DNA of 64,000 nt from Coprenecus sp964640305 (GTDB lineage Bacteria > Bacteroidota > Bacteroidia > Bacteroidales > UBA932): contig CAZXFF010000001.1 in NCBI GenBank assembly GCA_964640305.1, forward strand, positions 62,001-126,000, read 5' to 3'. The translations under genes and the position numbers were made by a program. How positions within the stretch are numbered: the stretch's first letter is position 1; every line of letters begins with the position of its first letter. The notes under the pieces are model-generated. The model had not been told where the DNA came from, made no database searches, and saw only the letters and a list, made by a program, of their open reading frames with translations. Shown here piece after piece: positions 25,024 through 34,308 of this stretch.

Positions 25024-25044
25024 AAATCAAAAACATAAAGGGAT

Positions 25045-26040
25045 ATGAAACAGAACAGCAGAATACAGGACAAAAGAATAAACCTCACCGCATTGAAATA
25101 CATAGTAAGTATATACGATCACCGGAACTTTGTAAAGGCCGCTGAAGCATGCCACGTATCCCAACCGGCCTTGAGCACTGCAGTCAGAAATCTTGAAGAT
25201 GAATTGGGAATAGCCATCTTTGACCGGAACACATACCCCGTCAGACCGACTGCCATTGGTGAAAAGATCGTAATACTGGCCAGAAAGACCCTACAGGATG
25301 CAGCCCAGATAGAGGAAATTGTAAATACGGAAAAAGGAGAAGAAAGCGGAAATATAGAAATGGGGATAATACCGACAATTGCACCGTATATCCTTCCCCT
25401 GCTATTCAAAAAAATGCAGTCAGATCATCCGGCCATACATCTGCGCGCAATTGAGATGCGCACAAAATTCATTATAGAAAAGCTGTTGGCATCCGAAATA
25501 GATATGGCCATATTGGCAACACCGCTCAATACTCCTGGTCTGCTTGAAATTCCGGTATACTATGAGAAATTCGTTGCGTACATCTCACCGTCGGAAAAGG
25601 ACATGTACGGGCTTGAAAACATTCCCGCGGCCATGCTCCCGTCAGAACGGCTATGGGTTCTGGAGGAAGGACACTGCCTGAGAAGCCAGGTGTTCAACTT
25701 CTGCAACAGTATAAAAAGAAGCGGATCCGCCTATGAAGCAGGAAGTATAGACACTCTGGTAAAAGTCGTGGACGCAAACGGAGGATATACTGTAATTCCT
25801 GAATTGCACACCGGATACCTGACAGAAGCGCAGAAACAGAACCTGCGCCCAATAAAAGGAGAGACTTCTGCTGACAGTATACATTGCAATTCCTGCATAC
25901 CCGTCAGAGAAGTCTCTCTTGTAATCCGCGAGGACTATGTCAGGGAGAGAATGCTGAATATTGTTGCTGATACAATCAAGACATTCATTCCTGACAACAT
26001 GCTCGATGCACGCCTGAAAAGATTTGCCATCAGGCTATAG
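25045..26040 (+). CDS. oxyR: Hydrogen-peroxide-sensing LysR-family regulator OxyR
   Basis: OxyR activates peroxide-defence genes when a pair of cysteines forms a disulfide. The 331-aa product has an N-terminal LysR helix-turn-helix (FVKAAEACHVSQPALSTAVRNLE) and an effector domain with EEGHCLRSQVFNFC, placing Cys211 and Cys220 nine residues apart as in the characterised redox pair of OxyR. It is divergent from the peroxiredoxin-thioredoxin operon, the usual arrangement with a target gene. The stop is 2 bases from the convergent hydrogenase-like gene, with no visible terminator. Confidence 0.94.
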   Translation: MKQNSRIQDKRINLTALKYIVSIYDHRNFVKAAEACHVSQPALSTAVRNLEDELGIAIFDRNTYPVRPTAIGEKIVILARKTLQDAAQIEEIVNTEKGEESGNIEMGIIPTIAPYILPLLFKKMQSDHPAIHLRAIEMRTKFIIEKLLASEIDMAILATPLNTPGLLEIPVYYEKFVAYISPSEKDMYGLENIPAAMLPSERLWVLEEGHCLRSQVFNFCNSIKRSGSAYEAGSIDTLVKVVDANGGYTVIPELHTGYLTEAQKQNLRPIKGETSADSIHCNSCIPVREVSLVIREDYVRERMLNIVADTIKTFIPDNMLDARLKRFAIRL

Positions 26041-26042
26041 CG

Positions 26043-27524
26043 CTACTTGTCTTCTGCAGCAGCACGTCTTGAAGCATACGTATCTTCTATCTTGCCCAGT
26101 TCCGCATTCAGCTGTGTCTTTCCCGAAACCGAATCATTATACGTACAAGGTCCTGATATACATCCATTTGGACAAACCATCATCTCCAGGAACTTGGCCG
26201 GTGCTTTCTTGGTCTTTGCATAGGACTTGACCAGGGCTATGGTCTTTTTGTCCATACCCGCAATCTTGAGATAATTGACATCCTGGTCCAGATAGGCCCT
26301 TACTGATTCAGCAACGCCACCGGTCTGTGCAAAACCATGCGCTTCCTTTACTGACATGACATCAGGTACATAAGGAGTAACAGTGTCAAAATCTATATCA
26401 TATCCGGTCAGAACGCTGCCGAGCTCCTCGAATGTCATCACATAATCCACAAGAGGATTGTTCCTGGCCTCTTTGCGCTTTGCAATGCATGGACCTATGA
26501 ATACCTGCTTTGCATCAGGATATTTCTGCTTTACAATCTGCGACGTATAATACATGGGGGAACCTGTAGAAGAAACATACGGTGCCATTTCAGGGATATG
26601 TTTTCTGACAAGCTCTATATATGAAGGGCAGCAGCTTGTAGTCATGAAAGGCTGGCCTTCAGCCAGTTTTTCTTTCAGTTCTTCTGCCTCTGTCGAAGTT
26701 GTAACCATCGCTCCTTCCGCAACTTCCACTACAGCGTCAAAACCTATTGCCTTGATTGCCCCGAAAAGTTTTTCCTTTGAAGTCTTGAACTGGCCGAGGA
26801 TGGCAGGGGCAACCATTGCCACGACCTTCTTGCCGTCCCAGATATTATTCAGGACATCAAATACCTGGGAAATTTCGAAAATCGCACCGAAAGGACATGC
26901 ATTGAGACATTTCCCGCAATAGATACATTTGCTTTCATCGATATGTTCCACTCCATACTGGTCCTTTGAGATTGCCTTTACAGGACATGCTTCTTCGCAT
27001 GGAACGGGCACATAAACTATTGCATGATAGGGACAGCTTTGGTAACACTTCCCGCAGTTGATACACAGAGAGTGATCTATTACTGCCTGACCGTGCTGCT
27101 TTACATTGTGCGTAATAGCACCTTTAGGACAGTTCATGGAACAGCTCCTTGCCACACAACCGCGGCAGAGATTGGTTATTTCATAGTTCGCTTTCACACA
27201 TGAGGAACATGCCTCGTCAACCACACACATGATGTTTTCCTTCAGCTCACGGTCACCTGCGATAGCCCGGCGTGCGTAATCGGACAGCGGAGTAAGCTCG
27301 TCCTTTTCGTCACTCATGTCATAACCGAGCAGCGGAAACATCTTGTATTTCCATACCGCGCGCTCCTTATGGACACAACACCTGCCAAGCACCTCCGTCC
27401 TGCGTGGACTCAAGTCAATGGGCAGTCTGTCTATGTCAGAACACAATTTGTCTTCTTTCCATTTTGCGACCATCATGGCAAGCAGCCTATGACGGACAAT
27501 CATCACATTGTTAGTAAAAGCCAT
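26043..27524 (-). CDS. Monomeric [FeFe]-hydrogenase-like iron-sulfur protein
   Basis: [FeFe]-hydrogenases interconvert protons and H2 at an H-cluster. The 493-aa product has the three H-cluster motifs in order: TTSCCP (296-300), GPCIAKRKE (344-352) and EMMVCPNGC (447-455). Two CxxCxxCxxxC ferredoxin clusters sit at Cys154-164 and Cys200-210, with additional cysteines around 100-132. The architecture and the GPCIAK variant suggest the poorly characterised group B enzymes. No maturases (HydEFG) are in the window, so activity depends on genes elsewhere. Its neighbour is OxyR, convergent; no operon partner is apparent. Confidence 0.85.
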   Translation of the reverse strand: MAFTNNVMIVRHRLLAMMVAKWKEDKLCSDIDRLPIDLSPRRTEVLGRCCVHKERAVWKYKMFPLLGYDMSDEKDELTPLSDYARRAIAGDRELKENIMCVVDEACSSCVKANYEITNLCRGCVARSCSMNCPKGAITHNVKQHGQAVIDHSLCINCGKCYQSCPYHAIVYVPVPCEEACPVKAISKDQYGVEHIDESKCIYCGKCLNACPFGAIFEISQVFDVLNNIWDGKKVVAMVAPAILGQFKTSKEKLFGAIKAIGFDAVVEVAEGAMVTTSTEAEELKEKLAEGQPFMTTSCCPSYIELVRKHIPEMAPYVSSTGSPMYYTSQIVKQKYPDAKQVFIGPCIAKRKEARNNPLVDYVMTFEELGSVLTGYDIDFDTVTPYVPDVMSVKEAHGFAQTGGVAESVRAYLDQDVNYLKIAGMDKKTIALVKSYAKTKKAPAKFLEMMVCPNGCISGPCTYNDSVSGKTQLNAELGKIEDTYASRRAAAEDK

Positions 27525-27569
27525 ACCAGTTTAAAAGAAATTCAGTTATTATCCCGCAAAAGTAATAAA

Positions 27570-28616
27570 TTAAACTCTCCCTGCAAATTTCATTTTAAGA
27601 ACCATGCCTACCAGCCATGGTTTCGGTCTAGGAACCGATTCGGCGCCGGCCGTAAGAACAGCACCGGCTTTCATCTTCCTGTAATCCCTGTGGGCTCTGA
27701 CTACGGACATGAAAAACGAGAATCTGCCAGTCATCAGGTATATACATGCTATCATCCCGTCCGCTACCATCCTTGAGAATATTATTCGTCCCTTTTTCCT
27801 TACGGGAAGATTTTTATACATCATGAGGAGATTGTTCCGGAAGTTAAGATACAGCTTGCGGGGGGAATTGTTAGGCAAGGTTCCTCCTCCGACATGGTAA
27901 ACGGAGGAAGACGGTACAGACCATATTTCCCATCCGGCTGCCTGCGCCCTCCAGCAAAGATCAATTTCCTCCATATGCGCAAAGAAGGCATCGTCCAGGC
28001 CTCCCAGACTATGCCACACCGATGCACGGATCATCAAGGCGGCACCTGAGGCCCAGAAGACTTTGCAGGGATCGTCATATTGGCCTGTATCTTTCTGTAT
28101 TGACGAAAGTATCCTCCCCCTGCAATACGGGAAATAGAAACGGTCTACAAAGCCTCCGCATGCCCCGGCATGCTCGAAGTATCCCCGATTGTCATAACTG
28201 AGGATTTTAGGTGCCGAAACAGCGCACTTGGGATGGGCATCCATAAATGCCACAAGCGAATCAAGCCATCCGGCTGTCACTTCAATGTCGGAATTCAGGA
28301 GAAGATAATATTTGAAGTTCCCGCCTTCCTTTTTTATATGCTCAAACGCCCTGTTGTACCCCCCTGTAAAGCCGTAATTCCTGTCAAAGCGGATTACATT
28401 GACCTCATGCGAAGGATATGCCCACTCCAACCATTCCACAGACCCGTCAGCAGATCCGTTGTCTGCTACAAAAAGAGCGGCTGCTTCCCTATAGTCTGAA
28501 GCACTGCCCAAAGCTGATGCCTGACGGGCAATACGGGTTCTTTCCAGTATTACCGGAATAAATTTTTCAAGGAAGTGCTTTCCGTTCCAATTCAAAATGA
28601 CAACTGCTACAGACAT
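27570..28616 (-). CDS. Family 2 glycosyltransferase
   Basis: The 348-aa product has a GT-A fold glycosyltransferase domain: VVILNWNGKHFLEKF at the start, ADNGSADGSVEWL, the DxD-like LLNSDIEV, and EEIDLCWRAQAAGW towards the end of the domain. It resembles the dTDP-rhamnosyl-like GT2 proteins used for cell-surface glycans, but the donor and acceptor are unknown. A C-terminal hydrophobic/basic stretch may bind membrane. The ATG at 28616 follows a perfect promoter whose minus-7 box ends 6 nt upstream; the in-frame TTG at 28625 lies in that box. It lies downstream of murF on the same strand. Confidence 0.88.
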   Translation of the reverse strand: MSVAVVILNWNGKHFLEKFIPVILERTRIARQASALGSASDYREAAALFVADNGSADGSVEWLEWAYPSHEVNVIRFDRNYGFTGGYNRAFEHIKKEGGNFKYYLLLNSDIEVTAGWLDSLVAFMDAHPKCAVSAPKILSYDNRGYFEHAGACGGFVDRFYFPYCRGRILSSIQKDTGQYDDPCKVFWASGAALMIRASVWHSLGGLDDAFFAHMEEIDLCWRAQAAGWEIWSVPSSSVYHVGGGTLPNNSPRKLYLNFRNNLLMMYKNLPVRKKGRIIFSRMVADGMIACIYLMTGRFSFFMSVVRAHRDYRKMKAGAVLTAGAESVPRPKPWLVGMVLKMKFAGRV

Positions 28617-28622
28617 ACTGTA

Positions 28623-28654
28623 CAAATATACTGAATGTTATCCTTACTGCCAAA
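28623..28654 (-). promoter_or_regulatory. Promoter of the GT2 gene giving a near-leaderless transcript
   Basis: On the minus strand TTTG (28651-28654) and TATATTTG (28623-28630) are separated by 20 bp. The minus-7 box ends 6 nt before the ATG, so the predicted 5' leader is only about 3-4 nt. Confidence 0.8.
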
Positions 28655-28662
28655 ACAGCATG

Positions 28663-29982
28663 CTAAAGCAACTTTTCCAATTGCGGAAGACGGATTCCGT
28701 TAGAACCTTTGAGAAGGACCGTGAATCCTTTCAGAGGGGTTTCCTCAAGCCATTTGCCGGCTTCCTCCACATCCTTGAAAAAGAATGTGTTCCTGTTCTC
28801 TTTTCCATTCCCGACACTGCTGAAACGAGGGCCGACCATTATCTTGAGTTCCACATCCGCATCCTCCAGATGCTCCAGAACAGCCGAATGTTCATATTCC
28901 GAATCCTGTCCCAGTTCCAACATGTCCCCCAATATTACCGCCTTGTGCTCAAACCCGGATCTGAAGAAATTGTCCAGGGAAGCCTTCATACTGGTAGGAT
29001 TCGCATTATAGGTATCAAGAATAAGAAGGTTCTGTCCTGTCCGCTTCAGCTGTGAACGCATATTGACCGGCACATAACGGCTTATTGCCGATGCGGCATC
29101 CGCCTCCGGGATACCGAAGTGGCGGCCTACACAGATTGCAGCCATCACATTCGATGCATTGTAATCACCTATCAGATGTGTAGAGACTTCTGTTCCGTCA
29201 GGAAGCATGAGCCTCAGGAAAGGAAATTCCGTACTGGATGGCAGAATTTCGACACCGGCCGAACGGACACCATACCGTACGGTCTTCAGATCGGGACGCT
29301 CCGACACCATCGACTGTATTGTGTCATCATCTGAGTTGCAGAATGCAGTATCTGCCGTCCTCTGAAGATAATCGTACAATTCTCCCTTTGCCGCCTTAAC
29401 TCCGTCAAAGGATCCGAATCCCTCCAGATGAGCCTTGCCCACATTCGTGATCAGGCCATAATCCGGCAAGGCAATGGAAGCCAGCAATGCAATCTCACCG
29501 GGATGATTTGCTCCCATTTCAATTACTGCAATTTCCGTATTGGCGTCTATCCTCAACAAAGTTAAAGGGACACCGATATGATTGTTCAGGTTCCCCTCTG
29601 TGGCCGTCACATTGTATCTGGCCGACAGGACCGAGCACAGCAGTTCCTTTGTCGTCGTCTTGCCGTTTGTACCTGTCAATGCTATGACCGGTATCCTGAA
29701 AGAAGACCTGTGCCTTCTGGCCAAAGCCTGCAGGGCCTCAAGCGTATCGTCCACCACCATGTAGCCTTCCGTACCTGGAAGAATCCCGCTTCCGGAAGAA
29801 ACCACCGCACATGCGGCTCCCCCTTCCAGGGCCTTTGCAGCAAAAAGGTTACCGTCAAAATTTTCCCCCTTAAGGGCAAAGAACATGCATCCCGGAAAAA
29901 GTTTCCGGCTATCTGTACAGACTCCCGATGATTTGCGGAATGCATCGAGAAGGGTTATTTCCTGCTGCCTGTCCATGATCAT
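28663..29982 (-). CDS. murF: UDP-MurNAc-tripeptide--D-Ala-D-Ala ligase
   Basis: MurF adds D-Ala-D-Ala to the peptidoglycan precursor in the cytoplasm. The 439-aa product has the Mur-ligase N-terminal domain (GVCTDSRKLFPGCMFFAL), the ATP-binding ALTGTNGKTTTKE, the AVIEMGANHPGEIALL segment and the C-terminal domain with LDTYNANPTSMKASL, diagnostic for MurF. The start ATG overlaps the dut stop (ATGA). It belongs to an envelope-oriented unit with dut, the flippase and the patatin-like gene upstream; the GT2 gene follows with its own promoter. Confidence 0.95.
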   Translation of the reverse strand: MIMDRQQEITLLDAFRKSSGVCTDSRKLFPGCMFFALKGENFDGNLFAAKALEGGAACAVVSSGSGILPGTEGYMVVDDTLEALQALARRHRSSFRIPVIALTGTNGKTTTKELLCSVLSARYNVTATEGNLNNHIGVPLTLLRIDANTEIAVIEMGANHPGEIALLASIALPDYGLITNVGKAHLEGFGSFDGVKAAKGELYDYLQRTADTAFCNSDDDTIQSMVSERPDLKTVRYGVRSAGVEILPSSTEFPFLRLMLPDGTEVSTHLIGDYNASNVMAAICVGRHFGIPEADAASAISRYVPVNMRSQLKRTGQNLLILDTYNANPTSMKASLDNFFRSGFEHKAVILGDMLELGQDSEYEHSAVLEHLEDADVELKIMVGPRFSSVGNGKENRNTFFFKDVEEAGKWLEETPLKGFTVLLKGSNGIRLPQLEKLL

Positions 29983-30413
29983 TCCCTCCCTGTCGAACCG
30001 AAGCCGCTTTCTCCTCTTCCGCTCTCTGACAAAGTTTCAGAAGGAACCCATTCCACCCTTTCATGACGGCATACGACCATCTGGGCTATACGCTCCCCCC
30101 TCTCTATTACAAACTCCGTATTGGAAAGATTCACCAGAATGACCTTGATCTCCCCCCTGTAGTCAGCATCTATGGTTCCAGGGGAATTGAGAACGGAAAT
30201 ACCGTGTTTTGCGGCCAGACCGCTTCTTGGACGCACCTGCGCTTCATAACCTGCCGGGAGTTCAATATGCAATCCGGTAGGTATCATCGCCCTTTCTAGA
30301 GGGGCCAGGGTTACGGGTTCGGAGATATTTGCCCTAAGGTCCATCCCTGCAGAGTATTCGGTTGCATACCCGGGTTCCTGGAAAGGGGATTTGTTTATGA
30401 TTTTCACTTTCAT
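29979..30413 (-). CDS. dut: dUTP diphosphatase
   Basis: dUTPase hydrolyses dUTP to dUMP, preventing uracil incorporation and supplying dTMP synthesis. The 144-aa product has the five trimeric-dUTPase motifs: AGMDLRAN, RSGLAAKHGI, SPGTIDADYRGE, ERIAQMV and the glycine-rich C-terminal GRGESGFGSTG. Both ends overlap neighbours by the ATGA arrangement (flippase stop/dut start and dut stop/murF start), a sign of coupled translation. Confidence 0.96.
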   Translation of the reverse strand: MKVKIINKSPFQEPGYATEYSAGMDLRANISEPVTLAPLERAMIPTGLHIELPAGYEAQVRPRSGLAAKHGISVLNSPGTIDADYRGEIKVILVNLSNTEFVIERGERIAQMVVCRHERVEWVPSETLSESGRGESGFGSTGRE

Positions 30414-31903
30414 TTCAGACCGTATTTAATACTTGAGTTTTTCGCAAAAAGATAATATGCATACACATATACTACAATAAGCATGGTTTTCAAGGCGTAC
30501 AGAAGCACCGGATTCATGCTTTCCGGTATAAGAAGGGAAATGCCGTACATAGCCAGACCGAAACCGATTACTGCAACTATCCTGTCCCACCTGTAAGGCA
30601 CCGGGTAATATTTTCTCCCTAAAAACACACTTATCAGAAGCATGGCCATATATGAGGCAAGGTGCCCCCATGCCGCTGCATGGTACGAATATTTCGGAAG
30701 GAAAAGTATATTTATCACTGCAGTTACAACCAGCCCAGCCATAGTAATGTATATTGCAAACGAAGATCTGTCAGAGAGTTTGTACCACATGGATACATTG
30801 AAGAGCATCCCCAGAAGCATATATGCGAACAGCATTATCGGAACAATATCCATTCCTGCCCTGAAATCCCTTCCCACTATGTACTGTATAATATCAATAT
30901 AGAATACCACACCCAGAAAGACAAGCATGCAGAATGCAGTAAAATATTCCATAACCGCCGCATACACCTTGCGGAAATCCTTGTCTCCCGCCTTGCTGAA
31001 AAAGAAAGGTTCTGACGCAAAGCGGAACATCTGCACGAAAAGTGACATAATTACTGCAACTTTAACTCCTGCCTGATAAATGCCGAGATCCGCTCTCCAC
31101 AGAGTGTCATCCACATTGAAATAACGGAAGAGCACCCTGTCCAGGAAATCGTTAAGCACCCCGGGAAGACCGGCGATCATCAATGGCAATGAATACTTCA
31201 GCATTGCCGCTACAGTTTTCCTGTCACTGCCGAACCTGAACCTGAGCAGATCAGGTATGAAAAGCAGCAAAGAGACAATGCCGCTGACAAGAATTGCGAA
31301 CACAGGATATGAAAAGTCCGGTTTTGGGGGTACCAGGTTCAGAATCCATATGTCCGGATGGGATTCCGCAAATGAGGGAAACCAGAGAAACATCACCAGA
31401 TTCGTCACTGTCTCGGTAAGTATCTTAACTGTCTTGAACAAAGCGAATTTCCATGCCTTTCTCTCATTCCTTAGTTTTGCGAACAGTATTGAAGTAAAGG
31501 CATCAAATGCCATTATAAGCCCTATGTAGACATATAGCAGACTATATCCGTCATACCCCATCCTTACAGAAATGCTCTGTCCGAACACAATCATCAGAAA
31601 AAGGAAAACGGCAGAAACGGCGCTGACTGAAATCAATGCTCCGGAAAACACCTTGTCGGGGTCATAACCTTCCCTGTTTGCAAACCGGAAACAGCCCGTC
31701 TCCAGCCCCAGTGTAAGGACAACCTGCAATATGGCAATATATGCCATGAATTCCGTAAGCACTCCGTAATCTGCAGGTGTAAGTATATAAGTATAGAGGG
31801 ATATGAAGAAAAAATTGATAAAGCGTGCAAGGATTGTACTTGTGCCATATATTGCAGTCTCTCCGGCAAGCTTGCCGACAATCTTTCTTATTTCTATGGC
31901 CAT
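30410..31903 (-). CDS. Polysaccharide flippase (Wzx/MOP superfamily)
   Basis: The 497-aa product is a polytopic membrane protein with about 12-14 hydrophobic segments and an N-terminal ETAIYGTSTILARFINF pattern typical of oligosaccharide flippases that move lipid-linked sugars across the inner membrane. The frame extends upstream to 31978 inside the preceding gene, but the ATG at 31903 (MAIEIRKIVGKLAGE) gives the usual start. It lies between the patatin/barrel gene and dut on one strand, with no polysaccharide synthesis cluster beside it, so the substrate cannot be named. Confidence 0.85.
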   Translation of the reverse strand: MAIEIRKIVGKLAGETAIYGTSTILARFINFFFISLYTYILTPADYGVLTEFMAYIAILQVVLTLGLETGCFRFANREGYDPDKVFSGALISVSAVSAVFLFLMIVFGQSISVRMGYDGYSLLYVYIGLIMAFDAFTSILFAKLRNERKAWKFALFKTVKILTETVTNLVMFLWFPSFAESHPDIWILNLVPPKPDFSYPVFAILVSGIVSLLLFIPDLLRFRFGSDRKTVAAMLKYSLPLMIAGLPGVLNDFLDRVLFRYFNVDDTLWRADLGIYQAGVKVAVIMSLFVQMFRFASEPFFFSKAGDKDFRKVYAAVMEYFTAFCMLVFLGVVFYIDIIQYIVGRDFRAGMDIVPIMLFAYMLLGMLFNVSMWYKLSDRSSFAIYITMAGLVVTAVINILFLPKYSYHAAAWGHLASYMAMLLISVFLGRKYYPVPYRWDRIVAVIGFGLAMYGISLLIPESMNPVLLYALKTMLIVVYVYAYYLFAKNSSIKYGLK

Positions 31904-31917
31904 GGTTATTTCAGAAA

Positions 31918-34254
31918 TTAGTTTTTGAGTCCTTTCTCCCTGAATATCAGGAAGCCTATATTGAACGACGGATACCATTTCGCCTTTTCTGCCTTCTCAT
32001 AATAAGCACATGACAGCGAGACAGGTCCGATGGGAGACTGCCATACAAATGCAGCGCTACCGATGAACCCTCCTTTCGGAAAAGGGTCGGAATACCCGTA
32101 TCCTCCGTTCGCCTTCTCTTCCAGACTGCGGTATGGCTGGAAATACCCTCCGGTAATATGCAGGAACAGTTTCTCGCTGAATTTGAAAATAGGGGAAACT
32201 GCCAGGCCGAGATAAAACGGTGCACGGTATTCAGGAAGCATAAGGGTACGGCTGTGAAGCGTCGGCTGAAAAGCAGGAGAAACAATCATCGTGGAATAAT
32301 AGTCACAAAGATCCAGCGGAGTGGAATATGTCAGGTCTATGTTGTATCCAAGAGAGAACCACCTTGAGAGGCTATAGTAATCTTCCATATTGAGTCTCGC
32401 CAGGAACGTATGCCGGCAGGGCTGTGTCACCGGAGTCGGCGTATCATGGAAAATCGTCCCTTCGGTATGTGCTTCATGACTGAATATGTAACGGACTTCA
32501 AGAAGCCTTCTGCGTCCGGATGTCGGATACATGTTATAGTCCAGAGTCGTCTGGGCAAACTTCAGTCTGCCGGTAATATAGGAAAGATAAGTCATATCCG
32601 GTTTGTCATATTGGGTATATGCATCAGCAGGATAATACTCATACCTGTTCTTGCCTCCGGTCACACCGAATTCAATGAAAAGGCTCTTCCTGTATGAGAG
32701 AGGCGTTCCGACATTGAGAGTAAGATATGCCTCGCTTTCCCGGATATTGCGGGCAAGCGAGTTTGAAAAAAGGATGCTCTGGCTGCTGCCGAAATAATCG
32801 AACCTGTGTGCATTAAGCATGATTTCATACAGGAACAGCGGCTTTACTCCTATATGCTGACGGAAATACAGTCCGGCTCCGGTAAAGAATTGTCCTATAT
32901 CCATATTTACGGCAGCATTCCACGGATGTCTGGAGAAATGCACATGCGATATACCGAGGAAGCCCTGCATAAGGGCAGTAGAAGATATGTTCCCTCCGAC
33001 AGAAAGGGAGAGTGCCTTTCTGGGCATAACATCAAGCTTCATCGTATATGTCGAGTCCGTATGGATTTCGGCCATAGGGTACATGGAAGAAACACTGTTT
33101 GTAGAAACCAGACGGTAGTACCCTCTCTTGGCCTCATTGTATGTAAAATCCTTCTGTCCGTTTGTAATGGTCCTCGTAATGAAATCCTTTTGTCCTTCGG
33201 TCATTTTACCGGTTACCAGCAGACTGTCGAAATGCATATTTGGACATTTCTTCCGGAACTCTATCCTCATGGAGTCCACTTCTGAACCGGGACGTCTGGC
33301 CTTTATCTTTTCCTTGATGAGATCCATGTACTTCATAGCCGTATCATACCCTTTCTGCACCAGCTCGTCCACCTTGTCGAAATCCATCAGACCGTAGTCG
33401 TATATTCCGGAAATCAATATTCCCTTGTCCTCCGGGAGATCGTAATCGGTATCCTGCGTCATCATTGTTTCAAGCAGTTTGTAAGGGCTGTCCTGTTCGG
33501 GATTCAGTTTCTCCCCTTTCACGCACTTGACTCCTATGATTATATCCGGATTGTATTTCTCCTCCATCAATTCCCAGGGGAAATTGTTATAGAATCCCCC
33601 GTCATACAACAATACCGAATCGATCGTTATAGGCTTGAAGTATCCAGGGAATGTCATAGAAGCCCTTACGGCTGATCCCAGATCTCCGCTATCTGTAACG
33701 AATGCCTCTTTCTTCAGGATATCGGAAGAAACGCAGAAGAACGGCACCATCAGTCTGCTGAAATCATAATCAGCTGCAGCAGAAGCACCCGCAAAAATGA
33801 GGGTAAAGGCAATATCCATAGGATATGAGGAGACAATGCTGGTAGGCAGCAGGAACTTGATTTTTTTCTTGCCCGGATGGTATTTGTCCTCCTCCCACTT
33901 CATATTCAGAGTCACCATAGCAGGCGTAGGATATCCGGAATACAGATAAGAAAAGAACTCCCTCTCTCCTTCCCCGGTATACCATTGGTGGAATTCCTTT
34001 GTCTTCATTATGGCAATCATGTCTTCGGGAGAAAAACCTGCCGCATACATCCCCCCCACAATGGATCCGATAGAGGTTCCTGAGATATAGTCAATAGGAA
34101 TGCCGTTTTCTTCCAGAGCCTTTATCACACCTATATGAGACAGCCCCTTGGCACCTCCGCCGCTCAGCACGACCCCCACCGACTGCCCGCTTGAAGGCAG
34201 ACTGAAAAAGGATGCTGCGAAAATGAAAAAAAGTGGAAGAATACGGATATTCAT
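31918..34254 (-). CDS. Patatin-like phospholipase fused to an outer-membrane beta-barrel (PlpD-like)
   Basis: The 778-aa product has a signal peptide (to about residue 23), a patatin domain with the oxyanion GGGAKG (32-37), the nucleophile Ser61 in GTSIG and the catalytic aspartate in YDGGF (Asp218). A POTRA-like segment (about 320-400) then precedes a C-terminal Omp85-like 16-strand barrel with alternating hydrophobic residues, ending in IGFLIF. This is the layout of PlpD/type Vd-like proteins, whose phospholipase is displayed or released at the cell surface. It starts an operon with the flippase (14-base gap), dut and murF. Confidence 0.9.
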   Translation of the reverse strand: MNIRILPLFFIFAASFFSLPSSGQSVGVVLSGGGAKGLSHIGVIKALEENGIPIDYISGTSIGSIVGGMYAAGFSPEDMIAIMKTKEFHQWYTGEGEREFFSYLYSGYPTPAMVTLNMKWEEDKYHPGKKKIKFLLPTSIVSSYPMDIAFTLIFAGASAAADYDFSRLMVPFFCVSSDILKKEAFVTDSGDLGSAVRASMTFPGYFKPITIDSVLLYDGGFYNNFPWELMEEKYNPDIIIGVKCVKGEKLNPEQDSPYKLLETMMTQDTDYDLPEDKGILISGIYDYGLMDFDKVDELVQKGYDTAMKYMDLIKEKIKARRPGSEVDSMRIEFRKKCPNMHFDSLLVTGKMTEGQKDFITRTITNGQKDFTYNEAKRGYYRLVSTNSVSSMYPMAEIHTDSTYTMKLDVMPRKALSLSVGGNISSTALMQGFLGISHVHFSRHPWNAAVNMDIGQFFTGAGLYFRQHIGVKPLFLYEIMLNAHRFDYFGSSQSILFSNSLARNIRESEAYLTLNVGTPLSYRKSLFIEFGVTGGKNRYEYYPADAYTQYDKPDMTYLSYITGRLKFAQTTLDYNMYPTSGRRRLLEVRYIFSHEAHTEGTIFHDTPTPVTQPCRHTFLARLNMEDYYSLSRWFSLGYNIDLTYSTPLDLCDYYSTMIVSPAFQPTLHSRTLMLPEYRAPFYLGLAVSPIFKFSEKLFLHITGGYFQPYRSLEEKANGGYGYSDPFPKGGFIGSAAFVWQSPIGPVSLSCAYYEKAEKAKWYPSFNIGFLIFREKGLKN

Positions 34255-34276
34255 TATATTTTTGTATAATATTTTT

Positions 34277-34308
34277 CAAATATACTCAAACATCATTATG
34301 AAATCAAA
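34277..34308 (-). promoter_or_regulatory. Promoter of the patatin-barrel operon
   Basis: On the minus strand TTTG (34305-34308) and TATATTTG (34277-34284) are separated by 20 bp. The minus-33 box lies inside the first codons of the divergent peptidyl-prolyl isomerase gene, so the two transcription units overlap at their starts. Confidence 0.78.

Noticed and set aside
24901..25044. Specific OxyR operator between the peroxiredoxin and oxyR genes
   Set aside because: The region is very AT-rich and short ATAG/CTAT pairs occur by chance; no full-length tetranucleotide pattern with correct spacing could be placed by eye.
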